From Hyphomicrobium denitrificans 1NES1 (lineage in GTDB: Bacteria; Pseudomonadota; Alphaproteobacteria; Rhizobiales; Hyphomicrobiaceae), in NCBI RefSeq assembly GCF_000230975.2, contig NC_021172.1, positions 3,472,001 to 3,536,000 on the forward strand: DNA of 64,000 bases, written 5' to 3'. Under the pieces are notes generated by a model. That model saw only the letters and a program-made list of their open reading frames with translations. It was not told the DNA's origin and did not search any database. How positions within the stretch are numbered: position 1 is the stretch's first letter; each line of letters opens with the position of its first letter. Both the position numbers and the translations under genes were made by a program. Shown here in pieces: positions 44,653 to 52,783 of this stretch.

Positions 44653-45527
44653 GGCGTGCCCCTCGACGCGTGCAGCCGAACCCACTCCGCAAGACCGAAG
44701 CCGACCAACAGCCAGAAACCGCCGACCATGAAGCCGCTCAGGACGTCCGTGGTGTAGTGGACGGAGAGAAAGATGCGGCTGAAACCGATGAGCAAGATCA
44801 GCACGCTCGTCCAATATACGACCTCGAAGCGCCCCCGCGGCTCCGGCAGCGCGCGGGCGAGCGCATAGGCGAGAAAGCCGAAGACGGCCATGGCACCGGT
44901 CGCATGGCCGCTGGGGAAGGAGGGCGACGCGGCCGAGACGGCGTCGATGAACATCGGCCGATGTCGGTCGATCGCATATTTGCCGGCCCAGGTGGTCGCC
45001 TCCGCGCCGAGGAAAACGACCCAGAGCGGCAGGGTGGCGCCGCGCCGTCCGCCGGCCCACAGAAAGGCGGTCGCCGTCACCGCCACCGCGGTCAGGGTCG
45101 GGCCGGCGCCCAACGCGGTGATCCAGAGAAAGCCCTTGACCAGCAGAGGCTCGGTCCGCCACGACGTGAAGAAGGCGTTGATCGCCTGATCGAAGCGCAG
45201 CACCCCGCCGGCCTCGAGCACCTCCTCGATCAGCCCGCCGAGGAGGGCGGCGATGTAGATCGCACCGACGACCAGGAGTGTGAGCGGCAGCCCCGTGAAG
45301 AGATGCGGATCGAGGCGCACCGCAAGGACGGCATAGAACCGGGGATGCCGCAGCTTCAGCCAGGCGCGGACCGGTCGCACTCGCGCCCAGGCGCGTGACG
45401 TGCGGATGCGGGGCGCCCAGCCCGATGCTTTCAGCGTGAGGTGGCGGACGCCCCGCCAGCATAGCGCATCCAGCAAGAGGACCGAGGCAACGAGACCGAT
45501 GACAAGCGCGGTCGTTGAAAACGTCAA
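44649..45527 (-). CDS. PAP2 phosphatase (copy A)
   Basis: A 292-residue six-span phosphatase with the full type 2 PAP signature: KYAIDRHRP (KX6RP), SFPSGHATG (PSGH), and SRIFLSVHYTTDVLSG (SRX5HX3D). The N-terminal ~90 residues carry an extra span and a basic stretch. The most likely substrate is a lipid phosphate or pyrophosphate such as undecaprenyl diphosphate. Start is TTG at 45,527, chosen because it overlaps the upstream stop as TTGA, as the neighbouring genes do. Confidence 0.87.
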   Translation of the reverse strand: MTFSTTALVIGLVASVLLLDALCWRGVRHLTLKASGWAPRIRTSRAWARVRPVRAWLKLRHPRFYAVLAVRLDPHLFTGLPLTLLVVGAIYIAALLGGLIEEVLEAGGVLRFDQAINAFFTSWRTEPLLVKGFLWITALGAGPTLTAVAVTATAFLWAGGRRGATLPLWVVFLGAEATTWAGKYAIDRHRPMFIDAVSAASPSFPSGHATGAMAVFGFLAYALARALPEPRGRFEVVYWTSVLILLIGFSRIFLSVHYTTDVLSGFMVGGFWLLVGFGLAEWVRLHASRGTP

Positions 45528-46093
45528 CGGGGCGCCTCGTCCCGGTCGGGTGCGTTCTCGGCCTGCGCCTCGAAGACCTGTTTCGAGAACGCTTCGAGCA
45601 GGGTTTCGCAGCGGTCGAGGCGGGTTTGCGCCTCCGCGCCGAGCGGGGCGTGGTAGAAGTCGAGCGCGGCAATCTTGGCGTGCCACGCCTTTAGCTTCTT
45701 CAGGTCCTCGTCATTCTCCTCGAGCTCGGCGTAAGTGAGCTTGCCAGCCGCCGCCTCCCGGGCGATCTCTCCCTCGAAGCCGTCGCAGCGCTCGATGAGC
45801 TCGCGGTACTCGGCGTCGCGGTCGGCTCGGAAGCGTTCGACCACCCGGACGCGCTGGGCGGCATCGAGGGGCGTCGCCTCAAGCAGCACCGCCTCGCCTC
45901 CCATCTCGGCGATCTCGTGCTCCAAGATCTTAAGCTGCCGAAGATGGTCGGCGGTGCGCGGCAGAAGGCAGAGCCCATTCAGCAGGTATACCGCTCCGAG
46001 GCTTTTCAGCTTGCGCCACAGTGCCATCCGGCGCCGCGCTGGCTCCGGCGGGACCTTGTAGGTAAGCAGCAGCCAATCATCGCGCTCGATCAT
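45524..46093 (-). CDS. ChrB N-terminal-domain protein
   Basis: A 189-residue protein: WLLLTYKVPPEPARRRMALWRKLKSLGAVYLLNGLCLLP is the ChrB N-terminal domain; a helical tail follows. Full-length ChrB is a chromate-responsive regulator with an additional C-terminal domain that is absent here. No chrA is seen nearby. It is coupled to PAP2 by a four-base overlap, so in this setting its role may differ from chromate sensing. Confidence 0.8.
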   Translation of the reverse strand: MIERDDWLLLTYKVPPEPARRRMALWRKLKSLGAVYLLNGLCLLPRTADHLRQLKILEHEIAEMGGEAVLLEATPLDAAQRVRVVERFRADRDAEYRELIERCDGFEGEIAREAAAGKLTYAELEENDEDLKKLKAWHAKIAALDFYHAPLGAEAQTRLDRCETLLEAFSKQVFEAQAENAPDRDEAPR

Positions 46094-46183
46094 GAACGTG
46101 ATTTATGTCACGGCCGCTACAAATCAAGTGTCGCGATAGCGAATTCCTGCTTATCCCGCTCCCAAGAGCGGATATGATCCGGA

Positions 46184-46783
46184 TCACGGCCTTACCCAAC
46201 CGCGGCCAATCAGCTTGGCGAACAGAAATCGATAGAGAGGCTCGGCCAGTTTCGGCGTGACGAGCTGCGTGAAGAGGGTCCGGAGAGGCAGCAATAAGAC
46301 GACGCAGACGGTCGCCACGGACACCGCCCCCACCATGTCGAAAGGGAAGTGGACACCGACGAAAACCCGCGCCCAGGCGACGACCAACGATAGGAAGAGG
46401 AGGAAAAGCCCGGCAATGCGCAACCGCGTCTCCAGCGCGAGACTCAGCCCCACGGCCCACAAGAAGGTGACGTGATCGCTCGGGAACGAACTGTCGGCGG
46501 CGTGCTTCAGCAAGGTGTGCCCGATCGGCACCATCATCGGACGAGGGTGGAACCAAAACAGCGCAATGATCTGGTTGACGAACAGAGCCAGCTCGCCCGC
46601 GCAAAACGCGGCGAGCAGACCGCTGCGCCACTCTCTTTTCCCCCAGAGCCATAGAGCGGCGAGAAGGAGCGGCACCCCGTAGATGATGTCATCCGCAAGG
46701 AACGAGGCTAGGGCAACGAGCCACGGATTGGGATGCCCCGAGGCATTGATCGCCAGAAACAGCGTGTCGTTCAACCGTTCCAT
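46184..46783 (-). CDS. BcrC-type undecaprenyl-diphosphatase (PAP2 family)
   Basis: A 199-residue PAP2 protein starting MERLNDTLFLAINASGHPNPWLVALA, as in BcrC/YwoA-type UPP phosphatases. It has FHPRPM (RP of motif 1), SFPSDHVTFLWAVGL (PSDH in place of PSGH, as in BcrC), and ARVFVGVHFPFDM (motif 3). It would release undecaprenyl phosphate from the diphosphate at the outer face of the membrane. 90 bases upstream of chrB-N and 47 bases after dedA copy B. Confidence 0.88.
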   Translation of the reverse strand: MERLNDTLFLAINASGHPNPWLVALASFLADDIIYGVPLLLAALWLWGKREWRSGLLAAFCAGELALFVNQIIALFWFHPRPMMVPIGHTLLKHAADSSFPSDHVTFLWAVGLSLALETRLRIAGLFLLFLSLVVAWARVFVGVHFPFDMVGAVSVATVCVVLLLPLRTLFTQLVTPKLAEPLYRFLFAKLIGRGWVRP

Positions 46784-46830
46784 TTCTTTCTCTGCTTCAG
46801 TTGGACCCGAGCATTCGTTCAGGGCCGAGA

Positions 46831-47487
46831 CTACTTGACCCGCGGCGGCCGCAATGGGCCGGGGAGCGCACGTTCGGCCTCGTCCTCGAGTTGCGCTTCG
46901 TGCCGGCGCAGGAGAACAAGCGAGACGAGGATGACGATGGCGGCGATCACGCCGACCGCGATCCCGATCGGCTTGGCCAAGTGCTCTACCGTCTGGCCGA
47001 GATAATAGGCGCCCACCCCGTAGAGCGTCGCCCACAGGATGCCACCGCCGGCATTGAATACCAGGAAGCGCGGCCAGTTCATGCGGTTGGCGCCAGCGAG
47101 AAACGCGGCAAGAGCGCGGAGCACGGCAACGAAACGGCCGAAGAAGACGACCTTGCCCCCGTGGCGCTGGAAGAGGTATTGGCCGAGTTTGATCCGTCGC
47201 TCATTGAGCCGGACATAGCGTCCGTATCGCAGCAGCAGTCGATAGCCCACCTCGCGCCCCACCCAGAAGCCGATATTGTCGCCCAGGATGGCGCCTGCCG
47301 CAGCAGCGGCAATCACGAACCAGATGTTCAGATGATGGGTCGTGCCGGCGTAGAGGGACGCAGCGATCAGCGTCGTCTCGCCGGGAACGGGAATGCCCAT
47401 ACTCTCGAGACCGACGATCCCGATAACAACCCAGTAGCCATAGGTCGAGATGAGATGGGGGAGCTCACCATGCGACAAGAAGGACAA
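46831..47487 (-). CDS. DedA-family membrane protein (copy B)
   Basis: A 218-residue DedA protein: YWVVIGIVGLESMGIPVPGETTLIAASLYAG (E-x-x-x-P-x-P-G-E), GDNIGFWVGREVG, and FFGRFVAVLRALAAFLAGANRM. It is a distinct branch from copy A (about 25% alike by eye). It lies between uppS and the BcrC-like gene, which suits a lipid-carrier translocase. Confidence 0.9.
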   Translation of the reverse strand: MSFLSHGELPHLISTYGYWVVIGIVGLESMGIPVPGETTLIAASLYAGTTHHLNIWFVIAAAAAGAILGDNIGFWVGREVGYRLLLRYGRYVRLNERRIKLGQYLFQRHGGKVVFFGRFVAVLRALAAFLAGANRMNWPRFLVFNAGGGILWATLYGVGAYYLGQTVEHLAKPIGIAVGVIAAIVILVSLVLLRRHEAQLEDEAERALPGPLRPPRVK

Positions 47488-47523
47488 GGGAGCGACCTCC
47501 GTCGGTAGTGACGCGTGGCCATG

Positions 47524-48468
47524 TCATTTCCCGAACCGCCGCTTGCGGCGCTGATAATCTCTGACGGCGCGCAGGAAATCGATCTTCCGCAAAGCGGGCC
47601 AAGGGACATCGCAGAAATAGAATTCGCTGTAAGCGCTCTGCCACAGCAGAAAGCCGGACAGCCGGATTTCGCCGCTCGTCCGAATGATCAGGTCCGGATC
47701 CGGCTCTCCTGCCATATAGAGGTGACGCCCGATCGCCGTTGTCGTGACTTCTTTGATGGCATCGGGCAACGTCACTTTCCGCTGGATCAACTCCACCAGC
47801 AAAGCGCGGACGGAATCAACGATCTCTTGCCGACCGCCATACGCGACGGCAATAGTTAGGATCATGCCGTCGTATTTAGCTGTGGACTGCCGAGCTGCAC
47901 GGATCGCCGTGATGACGGAACCGGGCAACAATTCGAGCTTGCCGATCGCCTGAACCTGAACGCGTCGGCAGTGAATCTGTGGATCGTGTGCGAGAGCCCA
48001 GAGTTTTGCCTCGATGGCTGCCAAAATGCCTGCTACCTGGTCGACCGGGCGTTCCAGATTGTCCGTGGAGCAGACCCAAAGTGTAACGGCAGGAATCGCC
48101 AGTTCGCCACACCAATCAAGAACAGCGTCTAGCTTGCGGGCGCCCATGGCGTAGATTTCGTGCGGGTCGAGAATGCCATGGCGTTCGCCATACCGCCGAT
48201 TTCCATCAAGGATGATCCCGATGTGGCGCGGAAGGGGCTGGTTCTGTACTTCGCCGAGGAGCCTGTGCTCATAGAAGCGATATAAGACGCGGAGCGGCGA
48301 ACGTCTTGGGCCGACGCTGAAATGGTCGTTTACGTTTCCAGATGCCGGAAAGGCTGCGCGGCGAGTTGTGAGTCGAGCCTTACCCGTCTCGCTTCGGCCA
48401 GTGAAATTGAGGCCGTGGGTCATCTTCCAGCGGCTAAGGCCTGCGTTGAGGTGAGCTAGCCTAGGCAT
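47524..48468 (-). CDS. uppS: Undecaprenyl diphosphate synthase family (cis-prenyltransferase)
   Basis: Makes long-chain cis-polyprenyl diphosphate from FPP and IPP. HIGIILDGNRRYGERHG carries the catalytic Asp; later motifs AVAYGGRQEIV, PDLIIRTSGEIRLSGFLLWQSAYSEFYF (R-T-S-G-E-x-R-x-S-x-F-L-x-W-Q) and the W-P-A-L end are all present. The family is normally ~230-250 residues, so the true start may be nearer the PRRSPLRVLYRFYEHRLL helix than ATG 48,468. This is presumably a second uppS, the essential one being elsewhere in the chromosome. Confidence 0.9.
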   Translation of the reverse strand: MPRLAHLNAGLSRWKMTHGLNFTGRSETGKARLTTRRAAFPASGNVNDHFSVGPRRSPLRVLYRFYEHRLLGEVQNQPLPRHIGIILDGNRRYGERHGILDPHEIYAMGARKLDAVLDWCGELAIPAVTLWVCSTDNLERPVDQVAGILAAIEAKLWALAHDPQIHCRRVQVQAIGKLELLPGSVITAIRAARQSTAKYDGMILTIAVAYGGRQEIVDSVRALLVELIQRKVTLPDAIKEVTTTAIGRHLYMAGEPDPDLIIRTSGEIRLSGFLLWQSAYSEFYFCDVPWPALRKIDFLRAVRDYQRRKRRFGK

Positions 48469-48479
48469 TGATGGGCACC

Positions 48480-51400
48480 TCAGTCATCCCGTGTACTTGC
48501 TGTCGCAAGCTGGTTCTCATGGAATTCGTCCGTGACGGGTGCAAACCTTCCGTAGCGCAAAGCTAGGGTCGGCAACACGAGCAGATTCAGCACCATCGAG
48601 GTCAACAGGCCGCCAAGGATGACGATGGCCATCGGACCCTCGATCTCCCGCCCTGGTGCTCCGCTGCCAAACGCCAATGGCAAAAGCCCAAGCCCGGTTA
48701 CGAGTGTAGTCATCAGAATCGGCGTCAACCGGTCACCCGCGCCTTTGATGGCTGTTTGCAGTTCCCAAGTCATACCTTCGGTCTCGACCAAATGCTCGTA
48801 GTGGGAGATGATCAGAATTGAGTTGCGTACCGTGATGCCGAACACGGTCACGAAACCGATCATCGAACCGAGCGTCAGCAGGCCTCCCGTGCCGAACACC
48901 GCCAGGACGCCGCCGACCAAGGCGAACGGCAAATTGATCAGAACGAGTACAAGATTGCGCCAGCCCCGGGTAACGATGGACAACAGGATCACAATACCAA
49001 TGCCGATTATGATGGAATTCAGGATCAGCTTGTTCTGCGCTTCGGTTTGGGCCTGGGCACTGCCGGCAAACTGGATGTAGGTGCCGGCCGGCAGCTTGAC
49101 CTGCGCTCCAATCCACGCACGAGCTGCCTGCACGACTGCCGCGGTTGATCCGCCGGCGATGTTGAAGGTCACGCTTGCCATGCGCTGCCCGCCTTGATGC
49201 ATGATCTGATAGCGGCCGCTGTCCTCGTAGATATCGGCGACTTGTTTGAGTGGGACGAGCGTGCCGTCAGGGGTCCGAAGCGGGAGATGGCCTATATCGC
49301 TGACGCTGTTGCGATCCTTGGGATCGAGGATCAGCATTACGTTGAAGACCTGATCGCCTTGGTACGTTTGTCCAACGGTGTCGCCGGCATAGGCGGCGCG
49401 CACCGTATCGAGGACATCGACAGGATCGAAACCCCAGCGGACGAGCGCGGCCTTGCGTAACCTGATCGTCAACTGCGGAAGGCCAGGCGGCGATTGCACC
49501 GTGACTTCCGTGACCCCAGCCACTCCGTTGAGCGCGCGTGCGACCTCTTGTGCTTTTTGATCGATGACATCGAGATTGTTGCCGAAGATATTCACCGCCA
49601 CCGCAGCGGTGTAGCCGGACAGGGTTTCTTCGATCCGTTCGCTCAAAAAGGTCTTGACTGAAAAATTCACCCCGACGAAGCGGGCAAGCGCATGGCGAAT
49701 ATCCGCTTGCGCGTTCTCCTGCTCGTCCCCTGAGAGGCCAGGTTTGAGATCCACCTCGAATTCGCTGTAGTGCGTTCCGTACACATCGCCGGCAAGCTCC
49801 GCACGCCCCACCCGTTGCGCTACGGACCGTACCGTCGGGATCTTCCGAAGCGCCTCCGCTACGCGCCCCCCGATAGCCAAAGATCGTTCGATAGACGTGC
49901 CCGGCACCGCCGACATGTGGATGATGAAATGACCTTCCTTCAATTCCGGGATGAAGCTAGCGCCGAACAGCGGCAAGGTCGCACAGCCAATGATCGTGAA
50001 AGCTGCCGCCAAGGCGATAACCGTGCGCGGCCGGTTCGAAATGCGCAACAGGAGCGCCTCGTAACGCGCACGGGACCAGCGAACGATTGGAGGCTCATCC
50101 GCTTTCGCACGCCGCGCCAGCAAGGCCATGCTAAGTGCCGGAACGACAGTCAAGGCGACGGCAAGGGAAGCCAAAACCGCCAAGCTGTAGGAGATCCCGA
50201 GCGGCGCAAACAGCGCACCGGAAATGCCCGGCAGCAGAAGGATTGGCACAAACACCAGGAGCACCGCGAAGGTCGCGTAGACGACGGGCCCCCGGACTTC
50301 GAAAGTGGCGTCGAGAACGACACGAGCTGCGGGCCGTGGATCGGAAAGCTGCCGGTTTTCACGCAAGCGCCGGACGATGTTCTCGACCCCGATCACGGCG
50401 TCGTCCACTACCACGCCCACGGCGATCGCGAGGCCGCCCAGCGTCATCGTATTGAGTGTGCCGCCGAGCCTTTCGAGGACGATAATGCCGGCGAGCAACG
50501 AAAGCGGTATGGCAGCAACGGCAATTGTTGCCGTACGCAAATCGAAGAGGAAGAGAGTGAGGACGATGACAACGAGGGCGCCCCCGATATACATTGAGCT
50601 GCGGATGTTGCTCATTGCCGTGTTGATAAAATTTGCCGGGCGGAAGAGATTCGCGTGAAGTTCGATCTCTTGTGCTTTGAGGTCGGGTGCTAGTTCCGCG
50701 AGCGCCGCTTCGACCCCGCGCGTAACTTCCACGGTATTTGATCCGTATTGCGCTTCGACGTTCATCACGATACCGGGCTTACCGTCGATTGCCGCGGCGC
50801 CGATCGGCGGCTCGGGAGCCTCCACCACCTTTGCGACGTCGCCAAGCGTTACCCTAGCCGCACCTTGGGCAAGCAAAACGGTGCGCGCGAGCTGATCGGG
50901 CGTCAGCGATTGTCCTTCGCTCTGAAAGACGATTCGTTGATTGGGCGTATCGATGAACCCGGCGCCGCGCACGCCCGTAGCCTTTTGGGCTGCGGTGAGG
51001 ACGTCATTGAGCCCGAGTTGGTAGCGCGCGAGTTGGTCGGGTCGGACTTGGATTTGGAGAGAGCGCGTGTCGCTGCCAAAGACTGAAACGTTAGCGACAC
51101 CCGGCACCGCAAGTAGTCGTCGGCGGATCGTCCATTCTGCCACCGTTTTCAGATCCATCAGTGACCGAGTGTCGGAGGTCAGGCCCGCTACCAGCACGAC
51201 CCCCGTGGACGATGTAAGGGGCGTCATAATCGGGGCCCTTGTCCCTCCCGGGAGTTGCTGCGCTGCGACGGCGAGGCGTTCCGCGACGACCTGCCGATCT
51301 AAATAGATATTGCTCCCGGCATCGAAGAAGACTTTCACGACGGAGAGCCCTTGGATGGAGGTCGATAGCAGTTTCTGGATACCTGGTACGCCGTTGATCT

Positions 51401-51647
51401 GAGTTTCGATCGGAGTGGTGACCAGCATCTCGACCTGCTCCGGCGTCAGGCCCGGCGCTTCGGTCTGGATACTGACCTGGGGCGGAGCGAATTCCGGAAA
51501 GACGTCGTATTTGGCGCCGAGCAGGCTGAAGATCCCATAGCCGAGCAGTAGGCACCCGAGAGCGATAACCACGCCCGGAAAGCGGATGGAGAAGGCGATG
51601 ATTGCCGCTTGCAGGCCCGAAGGGCGGGTGCCGTGGGACGAGACCAT
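48480..51647 (-). CDS. Heavy-metal-type RND efflux pump (CusA/CzcA family)
   Basis: A 1055-residue inner-membrane pump with 12 spans and two large periplasmic loops. DVFPEFAPPQVSIQTEAPGLTPEQVE is the HME-RND N terminus. Span 4 reads GGLAIAVGVVVDDAVIGVENIVRRLREN, with a VDD-A motif (D-D) different from CzcA (DFG..DGAV) and CusA (DAAV). This places it in a less characterised HME branch, so the ion (mono- or divalent) is open. Fusion protein and outer-membrane factor lie directly upstream; two bases separate it from the fusion-protein stop. Confidence 0.93.
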   Translation of the reverse strand: MVSSHGTRPSGLQAAIIAFSIRFPGVVIALGCLLLGYGIFSLLGAKYDVFPEFAPPQVSIQTEAPGLTPEQVEMLVTTPIETQINGVPGIQKLLSTSIQGLSVVKVFFDAGSNIYLDRQVVAERLAVAAQQLPGGTRAPIMTPLTSSTGVVLVAGLTSDTRSLMDLKTVAEWTIRRRLLAVPGVANVSVFGSDTRSLQIQVRPDQLARYQLGLNDVLTAAQKATGVRGAGFIDTPNQRIVFQSEGQSLTPDQLARTVLLAQGAARVTLGDVAKVVEAPEPPIGAAAIDGKPGIVMNVEAQYGSNTVEVTRGVEAALAELAPDLKAQEIELHANLFRPANFINTAMSNIRSSMYIGGALVVIVLTLFLFDLRTATIAVAAIPLSLLAGIIVLERLGGTLNTMTLGGLAIAVGVVVDDAVIGVENIVRRLRENRQLSDPRPAARVVLDATFEVRGPVVYATFAVLLVFVPILLLPGISGALFAPLGISYSLAVLASLAVALTVVPALSMALLARRAKADEPPIVRWSRARYEALLLRISNRPRTVIALAAAFTIIGCATLPLFGASFIPELKEGHFIIHMSAVPGTSIERSLAIGGRVAEALRKIPTVRSVAQRVGRAELAGDVYGTHYSEFEVDLKPGLSGDEQENAQADIRHALARFVGVNFSVKTFLSERIEETLSGYTAAVAVNIFGNNLDVIDQKAQEVARALNGVAGVTEVTVQSPPGLPQLTIRLRKAALVRWGFDPVDVLDTVRAAYAGDTVGQTYQGDQVFNVMLILDPKDRNSVSDIGHLPLRTPDGTLVPLKQVADIYEDSGRYQIMHQGGQRMASVTFNIAGGSTAAVVQAARAWIGAQVKLPAGTYIQFAGSAQAQTEAQNKLILNSIIIGIGIVILLSIVTRGWRNLVLVLINLPFALVGGVLAVFGTGGLLTLGSMIGFVTVFGITVRNSILIISHYEHLVETEGMTWELQTAIKGAGDRLTPILMTTLVTGLGLLPLAFGSGAPGREIEGPMAIVILGGLLTSMVLNLLVLPTLALRYGRFAPVTDEFHENQLATASTRDD

Positions 51648-51649
51648 TC

Positions 51650-52783
51650 CTAGTCCCCCCCGCCCTGGATCTGCGAGCTGAATTCCTGCGACAGCAGCAC
51701 TTGCGCGCCGCTCACGACAAGGGATTCGTTCTTCGGAAGAGGCGGCTCGGCACCATCCACATCTGATGTGGGCAGTTCAGACCGCTGCGGGTTCGCGAGC
51801 GCGGGCACGACATAGCCGCCGCCGGGCTGCGGCTCCGTCGTGGGAATTTCGCGACGGATAAACGTGTTGGTCGCTACCTGAAGATAGACCCATGCGCGGC
51901 CCTGCAGCCAAACCACCGCGCTGGCCGGAATGGCGATGCCTGACGTTGACTGTCCAACGGGAAGTTGGGCGGTCACGTTCATGCCGGGCAATGCGCCGCT
52001 CGCGGCATCGGCGGTGTAGAAGAAGCTGATACCCTGAATTTTTGGATCGGTACGGGTAGCCGGAGAGACGAACTCGATCCTAACACGTTGTCCCGTGGTG
52101 GTTTCGATCGACGCTGTCTGCGGCGCCCGCCCGAGCGAGACCCCCACCGGCAGCGTGATCTGAATCAGCACTTCTTCGCGTTGAATGAGGCCCCTAGCTA
52201 AGGGTGTGCCATCCGCAAGCGAGCGGCCAAGCACCTGACCCCAAGCTTGGTATGCGCTCGCTGTGGCGTTTTGCGTTTGTACTTCTGCGGCCTTTACGCT
52301 TGCTTCGTCGGACCGGTAGGTTGCCTCGGCCGCTTGGAATTGGGCTGTCGAGACGTTTTGGTTTTTGTGGAGGACCTGTGTTCGCTGAAATGCCGCCTGT
52401 GAAGCAGCAAGCTTGGCTTCAGCTATGGCGAGCTGAGACTTGGCATTGGCAATCGTGTTGCCGAGGTCGGTAAAAGTCTGGAGATCAAGCACACTGCCGT
52501 AGGCCTGCACCTGCTGCTGATAGGGCGCAGTGTTCGGCCGCTTCACCTGGAGGTCGGCCTGCTTCTGCAAATTGGGGTCAAGCGTGATCGTGGGCAGCCC
52601 GGTATTCGCGCGCGAAACCTGGACGGCGGCCTTGACCGGCTGCTCACGCTGCGCTTCCGCTGCCGCTCCGTCGCGACCTTTGATAAAACCCCAGACGAGG
52701 AGCCCGCTCAGACCGGCGGTCGAGATTCCTAAGATAAGAATCCAGAACAGCGGCCTCGCCCCGGAAGCGGGGTATCTACTCAT
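51650..52783 (-). CDS. RND periplasmic adaptor (membrane fusion protein)
   Basis: A 377-residue adaptor: an N-terminal span (PLFWILILGISTAGLSGLLVWGFI), lipoyl-like half-motif (YGSVLDLQTFTDLGNTIANAKSQLAIAEAKLAAS), coiled-coil hairpin (QAAFQRTQVLHKNQNVSTAQFQAAEATYRS) and beta-barrel domain with IAIPASAVVWLQGRAWVYLQV. ATG at 52,783 overlaps the stop of the outer-membrane factor as ATGA. No metal-binding His/Met-rich N-terminal tail is seen. Confidence 0.9.
   Translation of the reverse strand: MSRYPASGARPLFWILILGISTAGLSGLLVWGFIKGRDGAAAEAQREQPVKAAVQVSRANTGLPTITLDPNLQKQADLQVKRPNTAPYQQQVQAYGSVLDLQTFTDLGNTIANAKSQLAIAEAKLAASQAAFQRTQVLHKNQNVSTAQFQAAEATYRSDEASVKAAEVQTQNATASAYQAWGQVLGRSLADGTPLARGLIQREEVLIQITLPVGVSLGRAPQTASIETTTGQRVRIEFVSPATRTDPKIQGISFFYTADAASGALPGMNVTAQLPVGQSTSGIAIPASAVVWLQGRAWVYLQVATNTFIRREIPTTEPQPGGGYVVPALANPQRSELPTSDVDGAEPPLPKNESLVVSGAQVLLSQEFSSQIQGGGD

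Noticed and set aside
46156..46171. CCGCTC-CCAA-GAGCGG hairpin between chrB-N and the BcrC-like gene as a terminator
   Set aside because: No T-run follows on the minus strand, and the flanking genes appear to belong to one operon.
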